Source: Dyella jiangningensis | Lineage (GTDB): Bacteria; Pseudomonadota; Gammaproteobacteria; Xanthomonadales; Rhodanobacteraceae | DNA: 64,000 nt | NCBI GenBank assembly: GCA_000632805.1 | Contig: CP007444.1 | Location: 1,426,001 to 1,490,000 of the forward strand | Direction of reading: 5' to 3' | Part shown: one piece after another, positions 31,023-38,671 of the stretch | Layout of the letters: each line of letters starts with the position of its first letter | Numbering within the stretch: the stretch's first letter is position 1 | Program-made: the position numbers and the translations under genes | The notes under the pieces: generated by a model | The model's input: the letters and a program-made list of their open reading frames with translations, nothing else | Told to the model about the DNA's origin: nothing | The model's database searches: none

Positions 31023-32054
31023 ATGAAGCTTACGCGCATCGGAGTAGACGTGGCCAAGCAGGTCTTCCAGGTCCACGGGGTTGATCGACACGAACAACCG
31101 ATATGGCGTCGCCGCCTGTCACGAGATCGTTGGCTGAAGGCTGTGCAAGAGGTCGCTGAGCCAGGCTGCGATATCGGCATGGAGGCGTGTGGTGGCGCAC
31201 ATCATTGGGCGCGGCAGCTGCAAGCGCTGGGTTATCGCGTCAAGTTGATCGCGCCGCAGTTCGTGAAACCGTACGTGAAGAGCAACAAGAACGACGCCAA
31301 CGATGCCGAGGCGATTTGCGAAGCGATGAGTCGTCCGAGCATGCGCTTCGTGAGCGTCAAGAGTGTGGCTCAGCAGGATCTACAGGCGATACACCGCGTG
31401 CGTGCCAGCCTAGTGGAACAACGCACCGCCAAGGGCAATCAAATACGAGGTCTGGTCGCCGAATATGGCCTGGTGGCGCCAAAGGAGATGGCCTCACTAC
31501 GACAGGCGATCCCCTGTTGGCTGGAGGATGCCGAGAACGGCCTTAGCCATTTATTTCGGCGCGTGCTCGAAGGGCTGTGGCGCGACCTGCGAAATGTGGA
31601 AGGCCGTGTCCGTGAATTGGACGTCCAAATCAACGAAGCTGGCAAAGCCGATCCAGCGGCACGCCGGCTCCAGCAGTTGCGCGGCGTCGGTCCCGTCGTC
31701 GCCACGGCGTTGATCGCATGCGTTGGTGATGCCAAGCAGTTTGCCAATGGTCGGCAGATGGCGGCATCGTTGGGATTGACGCCGCGGCAGCACAGCTCCG
31801 GTGGCAAGGAGCGCTTGCTCGGCATCAGCAAGCGTGGCGATGCCTATGTGCGGTCGCTACTTGTCCATGGGGCACGGGCAATGTTGCGAACGGCCTCGCG
31901 ACACGATGATCCGCTAAGCCGATGGGTGACGCGCCTGTCGGCTCGATCGCACCCGAACGTGGCCTGTGTGGCGATGGCCAACAAGACGGCGCGCATGGCC
32001 TGGGCCATGCTGCGCCACGGGTCGAACTATCAACCCGCGCTCGCGGCGGCCTGA
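31023..32054 (+). CDS. IS110/IS1111-family recombinase (DEDD transposase)
   Basis: 343 aa. The N-terminal RuvC-like DEDD domain starts TRIGVDVAKQVFQVHG (first Asp at 9) and continues with EACGGAHHWARQL and NKNDANDAEAI. The C-terminal Tnp2 domain has LRGVGPVVATALIA and GLTPRQHSSGGKERLLGISK, including the family's catalytic Ser region. Such enzymes use a bridge RNA from the element's non-coding end to choose target and donor. Intact. Confidence 0.93.
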   Translation: MKLTRIGVDVAKQVFQVHGVDRHEQPIWRRRLSRDRWLKAVQEVAEPGCDIGMEACGGAHHWARQLQALGYRVKLIAPQFVKPYVKSNKNDANDAEAICEAMSRPSMRFVSVKSVAQQDLQAIHRVRASLVEQRTAKGNQIRGLVAEYGLVAPKEMASLRQAIPCWLEDAENGLSHLFRRVLEGLWRDLRNVEGRVRELDVQINEAGKADPAARRLQQLRGVGPVVATALIACVGDAKQFANGRQMAASLGLTPRQHSSGGKERLLGISKRGDAYVRSLLVHGARAMLRTASRHDDPLSRWVTRLSARSHPNVACVAMANKTARMAWAMLRHGSNYQPALAAA

Positions 32055-32104
32055 GAGGTAGTGTCCGATACGAACCACTCCATGATTGCGAAGCACCCCG
32101 CGTG

Positions 32105-32265
32105 ATGACGAACCGGTCGAACCGGCGTCGGCAAAACCCTGAAATGTCCGTGTGCCACGAGCACGCCAAAGCGATTGGGAGCCGACGCGCGACTAGCTCA
32201 TCATGGCCCGGCACCGAAAATCGGTGCAGCGGTTAGAGGCCGGATATACGTGTGCAGTCGACACG
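32105..32265 (+). ncRNA. Predicted bridge RNA of IS1111-type copy 1
   Basis: Ends are approximate. First loop: outer stem GCGTCGGC (32125-32132) with GCCGACGC (32181-32188). Inside are AATGTCC (32143-32149), complementary to the right flank GGACATT, and CCAAAGC (32166-32172), equal to the left flank, around a small GTGC/GCAC hairpin. Second loop: CTCAT (32197-32201), complementary to the element's left end ATGAG, then hairpin GCACCG/CGGTGC, then ATATAC (32244-32249), equal to the right end. Order and strands fit target- and donor-binding loops of IS110-family bridge RNAs. Copy 2 shows matching changes. Confidence 0.85.
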
Positions 32266-32409
32266 GACGCCAGAGCTAGGGGATGCTTGGCAAAGGGGAG
32301 GAGTCCATATACGGACATTGAGATCAAGAATTCAGGGAGCGGAAATGGCTGGATATCGAACGTGACTACGTCGTGCACTTCAAGGATGGCAGCCGCCGAG
32401 GAGCGGGGT

Positions 32410-33894
32410 TCAAGCGCCTTGTTTTCCGTGACACTTCTTAAATTTCGTCCCTGAACCACACGGACAGGGATCATTCCGGCCAACTTTCGGCGGGTGCCCT
32501 GTTTTCCGGGGGAGTGGCGTGGGCTCCACGAATTCATGGACCGTATCTTCGTAACGTCTGAGCTGCGGTGTAGCGAAGAACTGGAAAGGCTCGTTGCGTT
32601 CCTCGTAGTACTTGCGCTTTTCGTCCGTCCAGTCGTGGCAAGGCATGAGAATAAAATCTTCCCCGTCACGACCATCCGAGTATTTCGGTGCATCAATTCC
32701 GATGCCGATGATTTCGTCATATTGGGGTAGCGCGTTCTTGGCACTACCGCACGCAATTTCCAGCAAAGTTTGGCGCGTGCTGCGATAGTTTTCGTGCTCT
32801 CGAAACGCCTTCGGGGCGTGAAATTGCAGAAAGACATACGCTACCTTCGGTGTATAAGACGGGAGCAAGGTTACCTGCCGGCAGAGCTGACCTTCCTGGC
32901 CACCAAAGTTCTCGATCACGTTGACTAACTTTTCGCAGATGCCTCGCCGCATGAATCTCGGCTCTTTGACCATGTTGTAAATGGCACTTTTGCCTTTCAC
33001 GATGTCGGAATTTCCGAGCAACGTCCCATCGAGCGCGTTCTGGCAGGTGCGTTGGATCAAACGATCCCAGTTATACGAGATTTCGTTTGCCTTCTTGGTC
33101 TGTTTGTAAATATCAGTTTCGATGAAGGCGGACCACTCTCCTTCACCGATCATCATGCCGGTGACTTTGGACGTGTCCTTTGTGCCGATGAAGTGGCGGT
33201 TGGTGCTCACGTCAAAGTTACCGAGATAGTGGGCGAGAAGATCTTCTTCGCCGCAGTAGCTCAACATTTCGTACTTCGCGATAGCGATTAGCTTTTCACG
33301 CAGATATCCACCGAAATCGAGGACAGTATCTAGCTCTGTCAAAATGATAGGCAGATTGTGGCTATCGAAGACATGTACAGGCTTCTTGCGATCTATGTAG
33401 ACATGAAAAGGAAATTCAGGCGCATCGCGCAGATCGGTATCTACATATGTAATGGCTAGGCTTCCGTAGACATTGTCGCTCGATTCTCTCTCGCAGGCCT
33501 CTTTGGCACCATGCGCAACAATGATCTTATGGAACGTTGCGTTTTCGATATCAATGTCGAGCGGGAATGGATGCGCCTTCTTCCCGTCCAAGAAAATTGG
33601 CCGGCCCATGCGGATGTAACGCTCTACGCCGTGCGCAGTATTTATCTGCTTGTCAATCGCCTTTCGCTTCCAACGATCCCACTCTAAGCCAAGGTCTTTG
33701 TCCTCGCTGTCGTCAATCACAATCTGTCGGTCAAAGAAAATGAACACGTCATTGCCAAACACGGCAATGAGGTCGCACATCTCGTGACCATCGTCTTTAT
33801 ACGGGTTGGCATACGTCCACAATTTGAGAAACGTGCGTTCGCCGAACTCTGCGAGCATGCGTTCCGTATCAGTTACACCCTTCGACTTTTCCAT
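32410..33894 (-). CDS. Large cytoplasmic protein with nuclease-like N-terminus and SEC-C zinc motif
   Basis: 494 aa from the ATG at 33894 (GGGGGAT upstream). Residues 13-60 ([38 protein letters not shown]) resemble the N-terminus of proteins with a restriction-endonuclease-like fold (E38, D41, D55 as candidate acidic residues, Arg56 where a Lys is usual). The middle is unassigned. The C-terminus is a SEC-C zinc motif, [19 protein letters not shown]+C is clearly low, implying recent transfer. It is the only non-transposase gene of the array on the minus strand. A defence or nuclease role is possible, not shown. Confidence 0.72.
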   Translation of the reverse strand: MEKSKGVTDTERMLAEFGERTFLKLWTYANPYKDDGHEMCDLIAVFGNDVFIFFDRQIVIDDSEDKDLGLEWDRWKRKAIDKQINTAHGVERYIRMGRPIFLDGKKAHPFPLDIDIENATFHKIIVAHGAKEACERESSDNVYGSLAITYVDTDLRDAPEFPFHVYIDRKKPVHVFDSHNLPIILTELDTVLDFGGYLREKLIAIAKYEMLSYCGEEDLLAHYLGNFDVSTNRHFIGTKDTSKVTGMMIGEGEWSAFIETDIYKQTKKANEISYNWDRLIQRTCQNALDGTLLGNSDIVKGKSAIYNMVKEPRFMRRGICEKLVNVIENFGGQEGQLCRQVTLLPSYTPKVAYVFLQFHAPKAFREHENYRSTRQTLLEIACGSAKNALPQYDEIIGIGIDAPKYSDGRDGEDFILMPCHDWTDEKRKYYEERNEPFQFFATPQLRRYEDTVHEFVEPTPLPRKTGHPPKVGRNDPCPCGSGTKFKKCHGKQGA

Positions 33895-34425
33895 GATCCC
33901 CCCGTGCTTGGCGTTCGTTGTCAAGGGCAGCTTATAGGTTTGACGTTGTGACAACACGCCGGTAGGAGCTTCGGGGCAATAGTCGAACCCTTATGCGTGC
34001 TCACATAGCAACGCCTCTTGGAAAGAACAATGTGCCGGTTGGGAGGTGGACAACAAATGGCCCGCCGGGAGACGCGGCGGGCCAGCAAAGTCACCTCATG
34101 AGCGTCACCCCCATCTCGACAAGAGCCTTAATCAGCTCCGCGATCAGCACGATGGTCTACAGGTGGGCCCACAGGCCCTAGGTCTACTTCTTCATTTTCG
34201 ATTCCATAGGTAGGGAGGCGGCCTCGAACAAGCGCCGGAGCCGTTGCCGACTCGCCGTCATCATGCCACGCGATTTCCGTTCGAAAGCGTGGACATTAGG
34301 GAAGGAGCGCCGCGCAGGCCGGGCGCCCGGCGGTCGCGGAGGTAGGGTCGCCCACTTCCGATCCTTCAGCGGCGGCAAGTGGCGGCCAGGCGTTGCCTTC
34401 GGGCCGTCTTGTCAGCAAGCTGGTT
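33895..34425. other. Intergenic stretch inside the accessory region
   Basis: About 530 bp with no credible gene. A strong hairpin GGCCCGCCG / CGGCGGGCC is at about 34059-34082. A REP-like fragment GGTAGGAGC lies near 33960. Confidence 0.5.
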
Positions 34426-34453
34426 AGGTCCGCTTGCGACCCGAAGCGGACGA
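34426..34453 (+). repeat. Cassette palindrome, site 4 (intact)
   Basis: Perfect 8-bp arms GTCCGCTT / AAGCGGAC around GCGACCCG, 35 bp before the start of the next small gene. Same orientation as the others. Confidence 0.82.
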
Positions 34454-34487
34454 AAATCTTGGGGTGCAGAGACCACAGGAAGGGGCA

Positions 34488-34815
34488 ATGGATCTCGATC
34501 TGATAAGGAAGGCTGCCGAGAAGCTTGAGAAGGCCGTGAAAGCGGCAAAAGAACTGGGGTATGAGAACGCGGACTGCGTACTCACTCCCGAAGTTCTAGC
34601 CCCTCTTGCCCAAGGCGAAGGCTGGTCAGCTAGCAGAGCCTGTCAAACTGCAATTCACTGCTGGTCCACGCTGGAATTTCACTGAAACCGAACTCGGGCG
34701 TTGCAGTGAGCTAGAAGACGCTTGGTGCGAATTCCCCATGGCAGTCGAGGATTGGGGTTCTGATCCCGCCTTCCGGACTTTTGAGGCTAGGTTGAACGGG
34801 CAGCGTCCTTCGTAG
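34488..34815 (+). pseudogene. Cassette gene broken by a single-base frameshift
   Basis: The ATG at 34488 has a good ribosome site (AGGAAGGGG). The frame reads DLIRKAAEKLEKAVKAAKEL and ENADCVLTPEVLAP, then runs out at 34685. From 34606 another frame continues KAKAGQLAEPVKLQFTAG, WNFTETELGRCSELEDAW and on to 34815. Removing one base near 34604-34606 joins them into one ~108-aa protein. It is either a true frameshift or a sequencing error. Function unknown. Palindrome sites lie on both sides. Confidence 0.6.
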
Positions 34816-34825
34816 CTGTTGCTTT

Positions 34826-34832
34826 AATGTCT
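34826..34832 (+). repeat. Cassette palindrome, site 5 (left arm fragment; split by two insertions)
   Basis: AATGTCT, 11 bp after the stop of the broken gene. The remaining parts are GCTTCCGAC (36209-36217), beyond the IS1111-type element, and ACCCGAAGCGGAC (37448-37460), beyond IS30 copy C. Confidence 0.8.
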
Positions 34833-34879
34833 GTATATGGACTCCTCCCCATTGCAAGCCTCCCGTGCTCTGGCGTCCG

Positions 34880-35040
34880 TGTCGACTGCACACGTATATC
34901 CGGCCTCTAACTACGGCACCGCTGTGCGGTGCTGGGCCATGATGGGCTAGTCGCGCACCGGCTCCCAATCGCTTCCTCGTGCTCTGAGCACGCAGACATT
35001 TCAGGGTTCTGCCGGCGCCGGTTCGACCGGTTCGCCATCG
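34880..35040 (-). ncRNA. Predicted bridge RNA of IS1111-type copy 2
   Basis: Ends are approximate. On the minus strand the outer stem is GCGCCGGC (35018-35011) with GCCGGTGC (34962-34955), changed from copy 1 but still paired. Target guides: AATGTCT (35000-34994), complementary to this copy's right flank AGACATT, and GGAAGC (34976-34971), equal to its left flank. They surround the hairpin CGTGCT/AGCACG. Donor guides: CCCAT (34946-34942), complementary to this copy's left end ATGGG, and ATATAC (34899-34894), equal to its right end. Guide differences from copy 1 track the flank and end differences. Confidence 0.85.
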
Positions 35041-35087
35041 TGCGGTGGGCTTAGCAATCGTGGTTGAAAGACATTTGGACGTCTCTT

Positions 35088-36119
35088 TCAGGCGGCCGCG
35101 AGGGCCGGTTGGTACTCGCATTGATGGTGAAGCAGTGCCCACGCCAAGCGGGCGGTCTTGTTAGCCAACGCCACCGAGGCGACATTGGGATGAGCTCGTT
35201 TAGCAAGTCGAACGACCCACTGACTAAGTCGATCGTCTTTTGCAGGCGCTGTTCTCAACGCTGAGCGAGCGCCATGCACGAGAAGGCTGCGCACATACGC
35301 ATCGCCACGCTTGCTGATGCCCAGCAAACGATCCTTGCCGCCCGAGCTGTGCTGTCGGGGCGTGAGCCCGAGTGATGCGGCCATCTGGCGTCCGCTGGCA
35401 AATTGCTTGGCATCGCCCACCGCAGCGATCAGCGCCGTTGCAACCAGCGGGCCGACGCCACGCAGCTTCTGGAGACGACGCGCATCCGGATCGGCTTGTG
35501 CCAAGTCGGCGAGCGAATGATCCAGTTCGAGGATGCGGTCATCCACGCCACGAAGGTCGCGCCATAGACCATCGAGGAGTTGTCGAAAGCACGCACTCAA
35601 CCCGTTGTCGGCGTCTTCCAACCAACAGGGCATCGCGCGGCGAAGCGACGACAGCTCTCTGGGCGCCACCAAGCCGTACTCAGCGACCAAGCCACGGATC
35701 TGATTACCTTTGGCCGTCCGTTGTTCCATCAAGCTGGCACGCACGCGATGCAGCGCCTGGATATCCTGCTGCCGCGTCGACTTCAGGGTGACGAAACGCA
35801 TGCCTGGGCGACTCATGGCTTCGCAGATCGCTTCCGCATCATTGGCGTCGTTCTTGTTGCTCTTCACGTACGGCTTCACGAACTGCGGCGCGATCAGCTT
35901 CACCCGATAGCCCATCGCCTGCAGTTGGCGTGCCCAATGATGGGCGCCACCGCAGGCCTCCATGCCGATCTCGCAGCCAGGTGCGGCCACCTCGCGTAAC
36001 GCTTGTAGCCAGCGCTCGCGTGGCACTCGCCGTCGCCATACCGTCTGTTCGGAACGGTCGGTACCATGCAACTGGAAAACCTGTTTGGCGATGTCGACCC
36101 CAATGCGCGTAAGCTTCAT
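35088..36119 (-). CDS. IS110/IS1111-family recombinase (DEDD transposase)
   Basis: 343 aa, same length and motifs as copy 1 (TRIGVDIAKQVFQLHGTDRS, NKNDANDAEAICEAMSRP, LRGVGPLVATALIA, RQHSSGGKDRLLGISKRGDA), with scattered substitutions throughout. Intact. The 255 bp after its stop hold the predicted bridge RNA. Confidence 0.93.
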   Translation of the reverse strand: MKLTRIGVDIAKQVFQLHGTDRSEQTVWRRRVPRERWLQALREVAAPGCEIGMEACGGAHHWARQLQAMGYRVKLIAPQFVKPYVKSNKNDANDAEAICEAMSRPGMRFVTLKSTRQQDIQALHRVRASLMEQRTAKGNQIRGLVAEYGLVAPRELSSLRRAMPCWLEDADNGLSACFRQLLDGLWRDLRGVDDRILELDHSLADLAQADPDARRLQKLRGVGPLVATALIAAVGDAKQFASGRQMAASLGLTPRQHSSGGKDRLLGISKRGDAYVRSLLVHGARSALRTAPAKDDRLSQWVVRLAKRAHPNVASVALANKTARLAWALLHHQCEYQPALAAA

Positions 36120-36217
36120 GGTGGACTCCTCCTCGCTGTGGACTGGTTGTCTCGCAACTCCAGTCTGGCACTCTTAGATGCCGAGGGCGGGGAGGAGTCC
36201 ATCCCATTGCTTCCGAC

Positions 36218-37447
36218 TGCGGTTTCAGCCGGTCGTTGCAACGAATCGATGAAATCGTTCGGCCGGTGTTTCGAAGTTTAGGGTCTTTCGCGGCCTTCCG
36301 TTCAAACGCCTGGCCACGGCATTGAGTTGCGCTTGCGTAACCCCGGAGAGATCCATGCCTTTGGGGAAATACTGCCGCAGAAGGCCGTTGGTGTTCTCGT
36401 TCGACCCACGCTGCCATGGGTTGTAGGGATCGCAGAAATAAACCGTGATGTCGGTGGCCAACGTGAAGCGCTGGTGTTGGGCCATCTCCGATCCTCGATC
36501 CCAGGTCAACGATCGAAACAGCTCCTGCGGAAGCTTACGCGCGTGCTTGATCAACTTGTCGGTCACCGTTTGGCTATCTCGACTATCCACCTGCACCAGC
36601 ATGACGAAGCGTGAGTGCCTCTCGACCAGCGTGGCGATCTGGCTGTTCCTGCCGCCAAACAACAGATCGCCTTCCCAATGGCCCGGCACGGCCCGGTCCT
36701 CGACCTCGGCAGGACGCTCGCGGATCGAAATCGCATCGGTAATCTGTGCGTGGTCTGCTGTCTTCTGCGTATGGTGTCGCGAGCGGCGCATGGCCCGGGG
36801 GCGCCGCAAGTGCGCCAAAAGCTCTTTTTTCAGCGCTCCACGCGTCTGGATGAAGAGACTTCGGTAGATCGTTTCGTGCGACACCTGACGCGCCTCATTG
36901 CCCGGATATCGGTGTTTGAGCCAGCCGGCAATCTGTTCCGGCGCCCACTGTTGCTGCAGCTTAGCGGCTACCAGGCGTGCCAGGACGCGATGACGGACTA
37001 ACTTGCATTCCTTGGGTCGTCGGGCGCGATCCCAGGCCTGCTGGTCAGCGCGGCTAGCGCGATAGTGATCCCTCCCACCGTTGCGCCAAATCTCCCGACT
37101 GATGGTCGACGGCGCCCGGTTCAATCGCGTGGCCATGGCGCGGATCGATTGGCCTGCCATCAGCGCTCTGGATATCTCCTCGCGCTCGGCAAGCGTCAGC
37201 ACTCGCGCCGAGCGGTGACGTACCGCGGGTCGGATGCCACCGGTATCCGACAGAATCCGGCGTACCGACGAATGGTGTCGATCGAACGACCGGGCGATCT
37301 GATGAAGTGACTCGCCACGTTGCCATCGATCCCACATCATCCCTATCTGGGCTTCGGTGTAATAAATCTTTGGTCGCTGGGACATCTTGCAACACTCCTG
37401 CTGCTCGCGCAGTCTTTAGTGTGTTGCAACGACCGGCTGAAACCGCA
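36218..37447 (-). mobile_element. IS30-family insertion sequence, copy C (divergent)
   Basis: 1230 bp with terminal inverted repeats TGCGGTTTCAGCCGGTCGTT and its complement, related to but distinct from copies A and B. Flanks TCCGAC and ACCCGAAGCGG give the same AC duplication at the same place in the palindrome loop as the other two copies. Confidence 0.9.
36225..37385 (-). CDS. IS30-family transposase (divergent copy)
   Basis: 386 aa, intact. Helix-turn-helix segments (MWDRWQRGESLHQIARSFDR) and DDE motifs (VPGHWEGDLLFG, LTWDRGSEMAQ, RGSNENTNGLLRQYFPKGMD) are conserved. The N-terminus (SQRPKIYYTEAQIGMMW) and many core residues differ from copies A/B, so it is a separate lineage of the same IS group. 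Confidence 0.93.
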   Translation of the reverse strand: MSQRPKIYYTEAQIGMMWDRWQRGESLHQIARSFDRHHSSVRRILSDTGGIRPAVRHRSARVLTLAEREEISRALMAGQSIRAMATRLNRAPSTISREIWRNGGRDHYRASRADQQAWDRARRPKECKLVRHRVLARLVAAKLQQQWAPEQIAGWLKHRYPGNEARQVSHETIYRSLFIQTRGALKKELLAHLRRPRAMRRSRHHTQKTADHAQITDAISIRERPAEVEDRAVPGHWEGDLLFGGRNSQIATLVERHSRFVMLVQVDSRDSQTVTDKLIKHARKLPQELFRSLTWDRGSEMAQHQRFTLATDITVYFCDPYNPWQRGSNENTNGLLRQYFPKGMDLSGVTQAQLNAVARRLNGRPRKTLNFETPAERFHRFVATTG

Positions 37448-37460
37448 ACCCGAAGCGGAC
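37448..37460 (+). repeat. Right part of cassette palindrome site 5
   Basis: ACCCGAAGCGGAC, directly after IS30 copy C and 24 bp before the next gene's start. Confidence 0.78.
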
Positions 37461-37484
37461 AGTTCGCAAGCGGACACCAAAGCG

Positions 37485-37814
37485 ATGTCTCAACAGGAGC
37501 TGATCGTGGTCGGAAGAGGCTTGCCTGACTTTCTCGCAGAGATTGAGTTGCTCCCAACGGAGGCAGGTGGCCGCAAGATCGCTTTGATGGGTGGCGAGTG
37601 GCGCACCGTGCTAGGCGTGAACGGCGAACATTGGTCAGCGATGCTTACGTTTGAGGGAGAGCCGGCCCCAGGCGCTGCCTTCGAGGCGAAGGTATGGCTA
37701 CTTAGGGCTGATCTGGCACTCCCGATGTTCGAAGTCGGTAAATCCTTCGAGGTTTGGGAGGGCGGCACGAAAGCGTGGGGCCGCGTGAAGCGAATAACGG
37801 ACCATTCCGCTTAG
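37485..37814 (+). CDS. Hypothetical beta-barrel protein, faintly EF-Tu domain-like (cassette gene)
   Basis: 109 aa, no signal peptide. Strands such as FLAEIELLPTEAGGRKIAL, AAFEAKVWLLRADLALPMFE and KSFEVWEGGTKAWGRVKRI recall the small beta-barrel (domain 3) of translation factors. The similarity is a pattern judgement only. It is a single gene between palindromic sites. Confidence 0.6.
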   Translation: MSQQELIVVGRGLPDFLAEIELLPTEAGGRKIALMGGEWRTVLGVNGEHWSAMLTFEGEPAPGAAFEAKVWLLRADLALPMFEVGKSFEVWEGGTKAWGRVKRITDHSA

Positions 37815-37830
37815 GGTGTGCTAATGCGGG

Positions 37831-37860
37831 AAAGTCCGCTTCCGACCCACAGCGCACATG
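37831..37860 (+). repeat. Cassette palindrome, site 6
   Basis: GTCCGCTT at 37834, loop CCGACCCAC, right arm AGCGCACAT (one change from consensus). It begins 18 bp after a stop codon. Confidence 0.75.
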
Positions 37861-37896
37861 GCTAGGATGGAGTAACGGGGCTTCAAGGGGATAGGG

Positions 37897-38109
37897 ATGC
37901 TTAGCTATTTACCGCTCGCCGTGGGGGCATTGGCCTGGTTAGTTGGGGGCAATCTGATCCTCTATCGCGTGACTAGGCGCGAAGGGCTTCGATGGCCGAC
38001 GCTGCCGTCACTCATGAAATTGACCTTGTCCGAGGGCCTGGTGCTTACCGGCTGCTTCCTGGCGGTGCTTGGCGGCTTCGCGGCTACTGACATGCTAACA
38101 ACACCGTAA
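37897..38109 (+). CDS. Two-helix small membrane protein (cassette gene)
   Basis: 70 aa with a good ribosome site (AAGGGGATAGGG). Membrane helices at about 2-24 (YLPLAVGALAWLVGGNLILY) and 44-65 (LSEGLVLTGCFLAVLGGFAA) with a basic loop VTRREGLR between. Function unknown. The stop codon is 3 bp before the next palindrome. Confidence 0.6.
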   Translation: MLSYLPLAVGALAWLVGGNLILYRVTRREGLRWPTLPSLMKLTLSEGLVLTGCFLAVLGGFAATDMLTTP

Positions 38110-38111
38110 GT

Positions 38112-38138
38112 TATGTCTGCTTCCGACCCTTAGTTGAC
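38112..38138 (+). repeat. Cassette palindrome, site 7 (right arm decayed)
   Basis: TATGTCTGCTTCCGACCC is intact, but the right arm reads TTAGTTGAC instead of AAAGCAGAC. It begins within 4 bp of a stop codon. Confidence 0.68.
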
Positions 38139-38165
38139 CTACCGGGACGTCAAATAGGAGATCAT

Positions 38166-38654
38166 GTGGTCAAGCGCTATCGTCCCTCTTCGACTTCGCG
38201 AGCTGTGACGCTGTTAGTTGGCCTTCCTGCGATCGCGCTGTTCTTCTGGGCAGGAACTAAAGCCGTCGGTCAAGCACCCATCATCGTTGCCTGTGCTCTC
38301 GTCGCACTGGGGGGTGTTCTGGCCATAAAGGTTTGGTTTGATCTTACGATGTCCGTTGTAATGGACGCTCATTCAATAACTCGAGCCTGGCAGTTCGGCA
38401 GCAAGATCGTGCCTATTGATGAAGTTCACCGTCTCGCTTGGGGTGGCGCTCGTGGCGTACTGATATTGACGATCCACTACGGTGTGAAGCAGTTCATTCA
38501 GATTTCAAGTAATTCGCTGCAAAGAAATGAGTTGCGTGCAATACATGACGACGTGCTTGCAGCTCGTGGGCTCGAAAGGGTGCCATTGATGCCTCGTTTC
38601 GCTGAGTACGTCGGCTACGTCGATATCGACGAGACGCTTAAAGCGAAAGGCTGA
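38166..38654 (+). CDS. Membrane protein with PH-like C-terminal domain (cassette gene)
   Basis: 162 aa from a GTG at 38166 (AGGAGA upstream; the ATG two bases earlier is out of frame). Two membrane helices (about 14-33 and 38-57). A strand-rich cytoplasmic part follows (VVMDAHSITRAWQFGSKIVP, DEVHRLAWGGARGVLILTIH) and a helix NELRAIHDDVLAARG, like bacterial PH-domain membrane proteins. Function unknown. Confidence 0.62.
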   Translation: MVKRYRPSSTSRAVTLLVGLPAIALFFWAGTKAVGQAPIIVACALVALGGVLAIKVWFDLTMSVVMDAHSITRAWQFGSKIVPIDEVHRLAWGGARGVLILTIHYGVKQFIQISSNSLQRNELRAIHDDVLAARGLERVPLMPRFAEYVGYVDIDETLKAKG

Positions 38655-38656
38655 CG

Positions 38657-38671
38657 ATGTCCGCTTCCGAC
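38657..38671 (+). repeat. Cassette palindrome, site 8 (left half; split by IS30 copy B)
   Basis: ATGTCCGCTTCCGAC; the right half ACCCGAAGCGGACGTT is at 39901-39916. It begins 3 bp after a stop codon. Confidence 0.82.

Larger units (their letters stand above)
30938..32312 (+). mobile_element. IS110-family (IS1111 group) insertion sequence, copy 1
   Basis: 1375 bp. Subterminal 13-bp inverted repeats TGGACTCCTCCCC (30945-30957) and GGGGAGGAGTCCA (32295-32307) lie 7 bp from the left and 5 bp from the right end, as in the IS1111 group. Boundaries were found by comparison with copy 2 and may shift by 1-2 bp at the shared core. It is inserted in the right arm of the palindrome: CCCAAAGC left, GGACATT right, without a clear target duplication. 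A long 258-bp 3' non-coding end follows the transposase. Confidence 0.9.
34833..36208 (-). mobile_element. IS110-family (IS1111 group) insertion sequence, copy 2
   Basis: 1376 bp, reverse orientation to copy 1. The same 13-bp subterminal inverted repeats are at 34838-34850 and 36189-36201. It is inserted in the left arm of palindrome site 5. In its own orientation the flanks are GGAAGC before and AGACATT after. It is similar to but clearly diverged from copy 1, so it is an independent arrival or an old duplicate. Confidence 0.9.
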
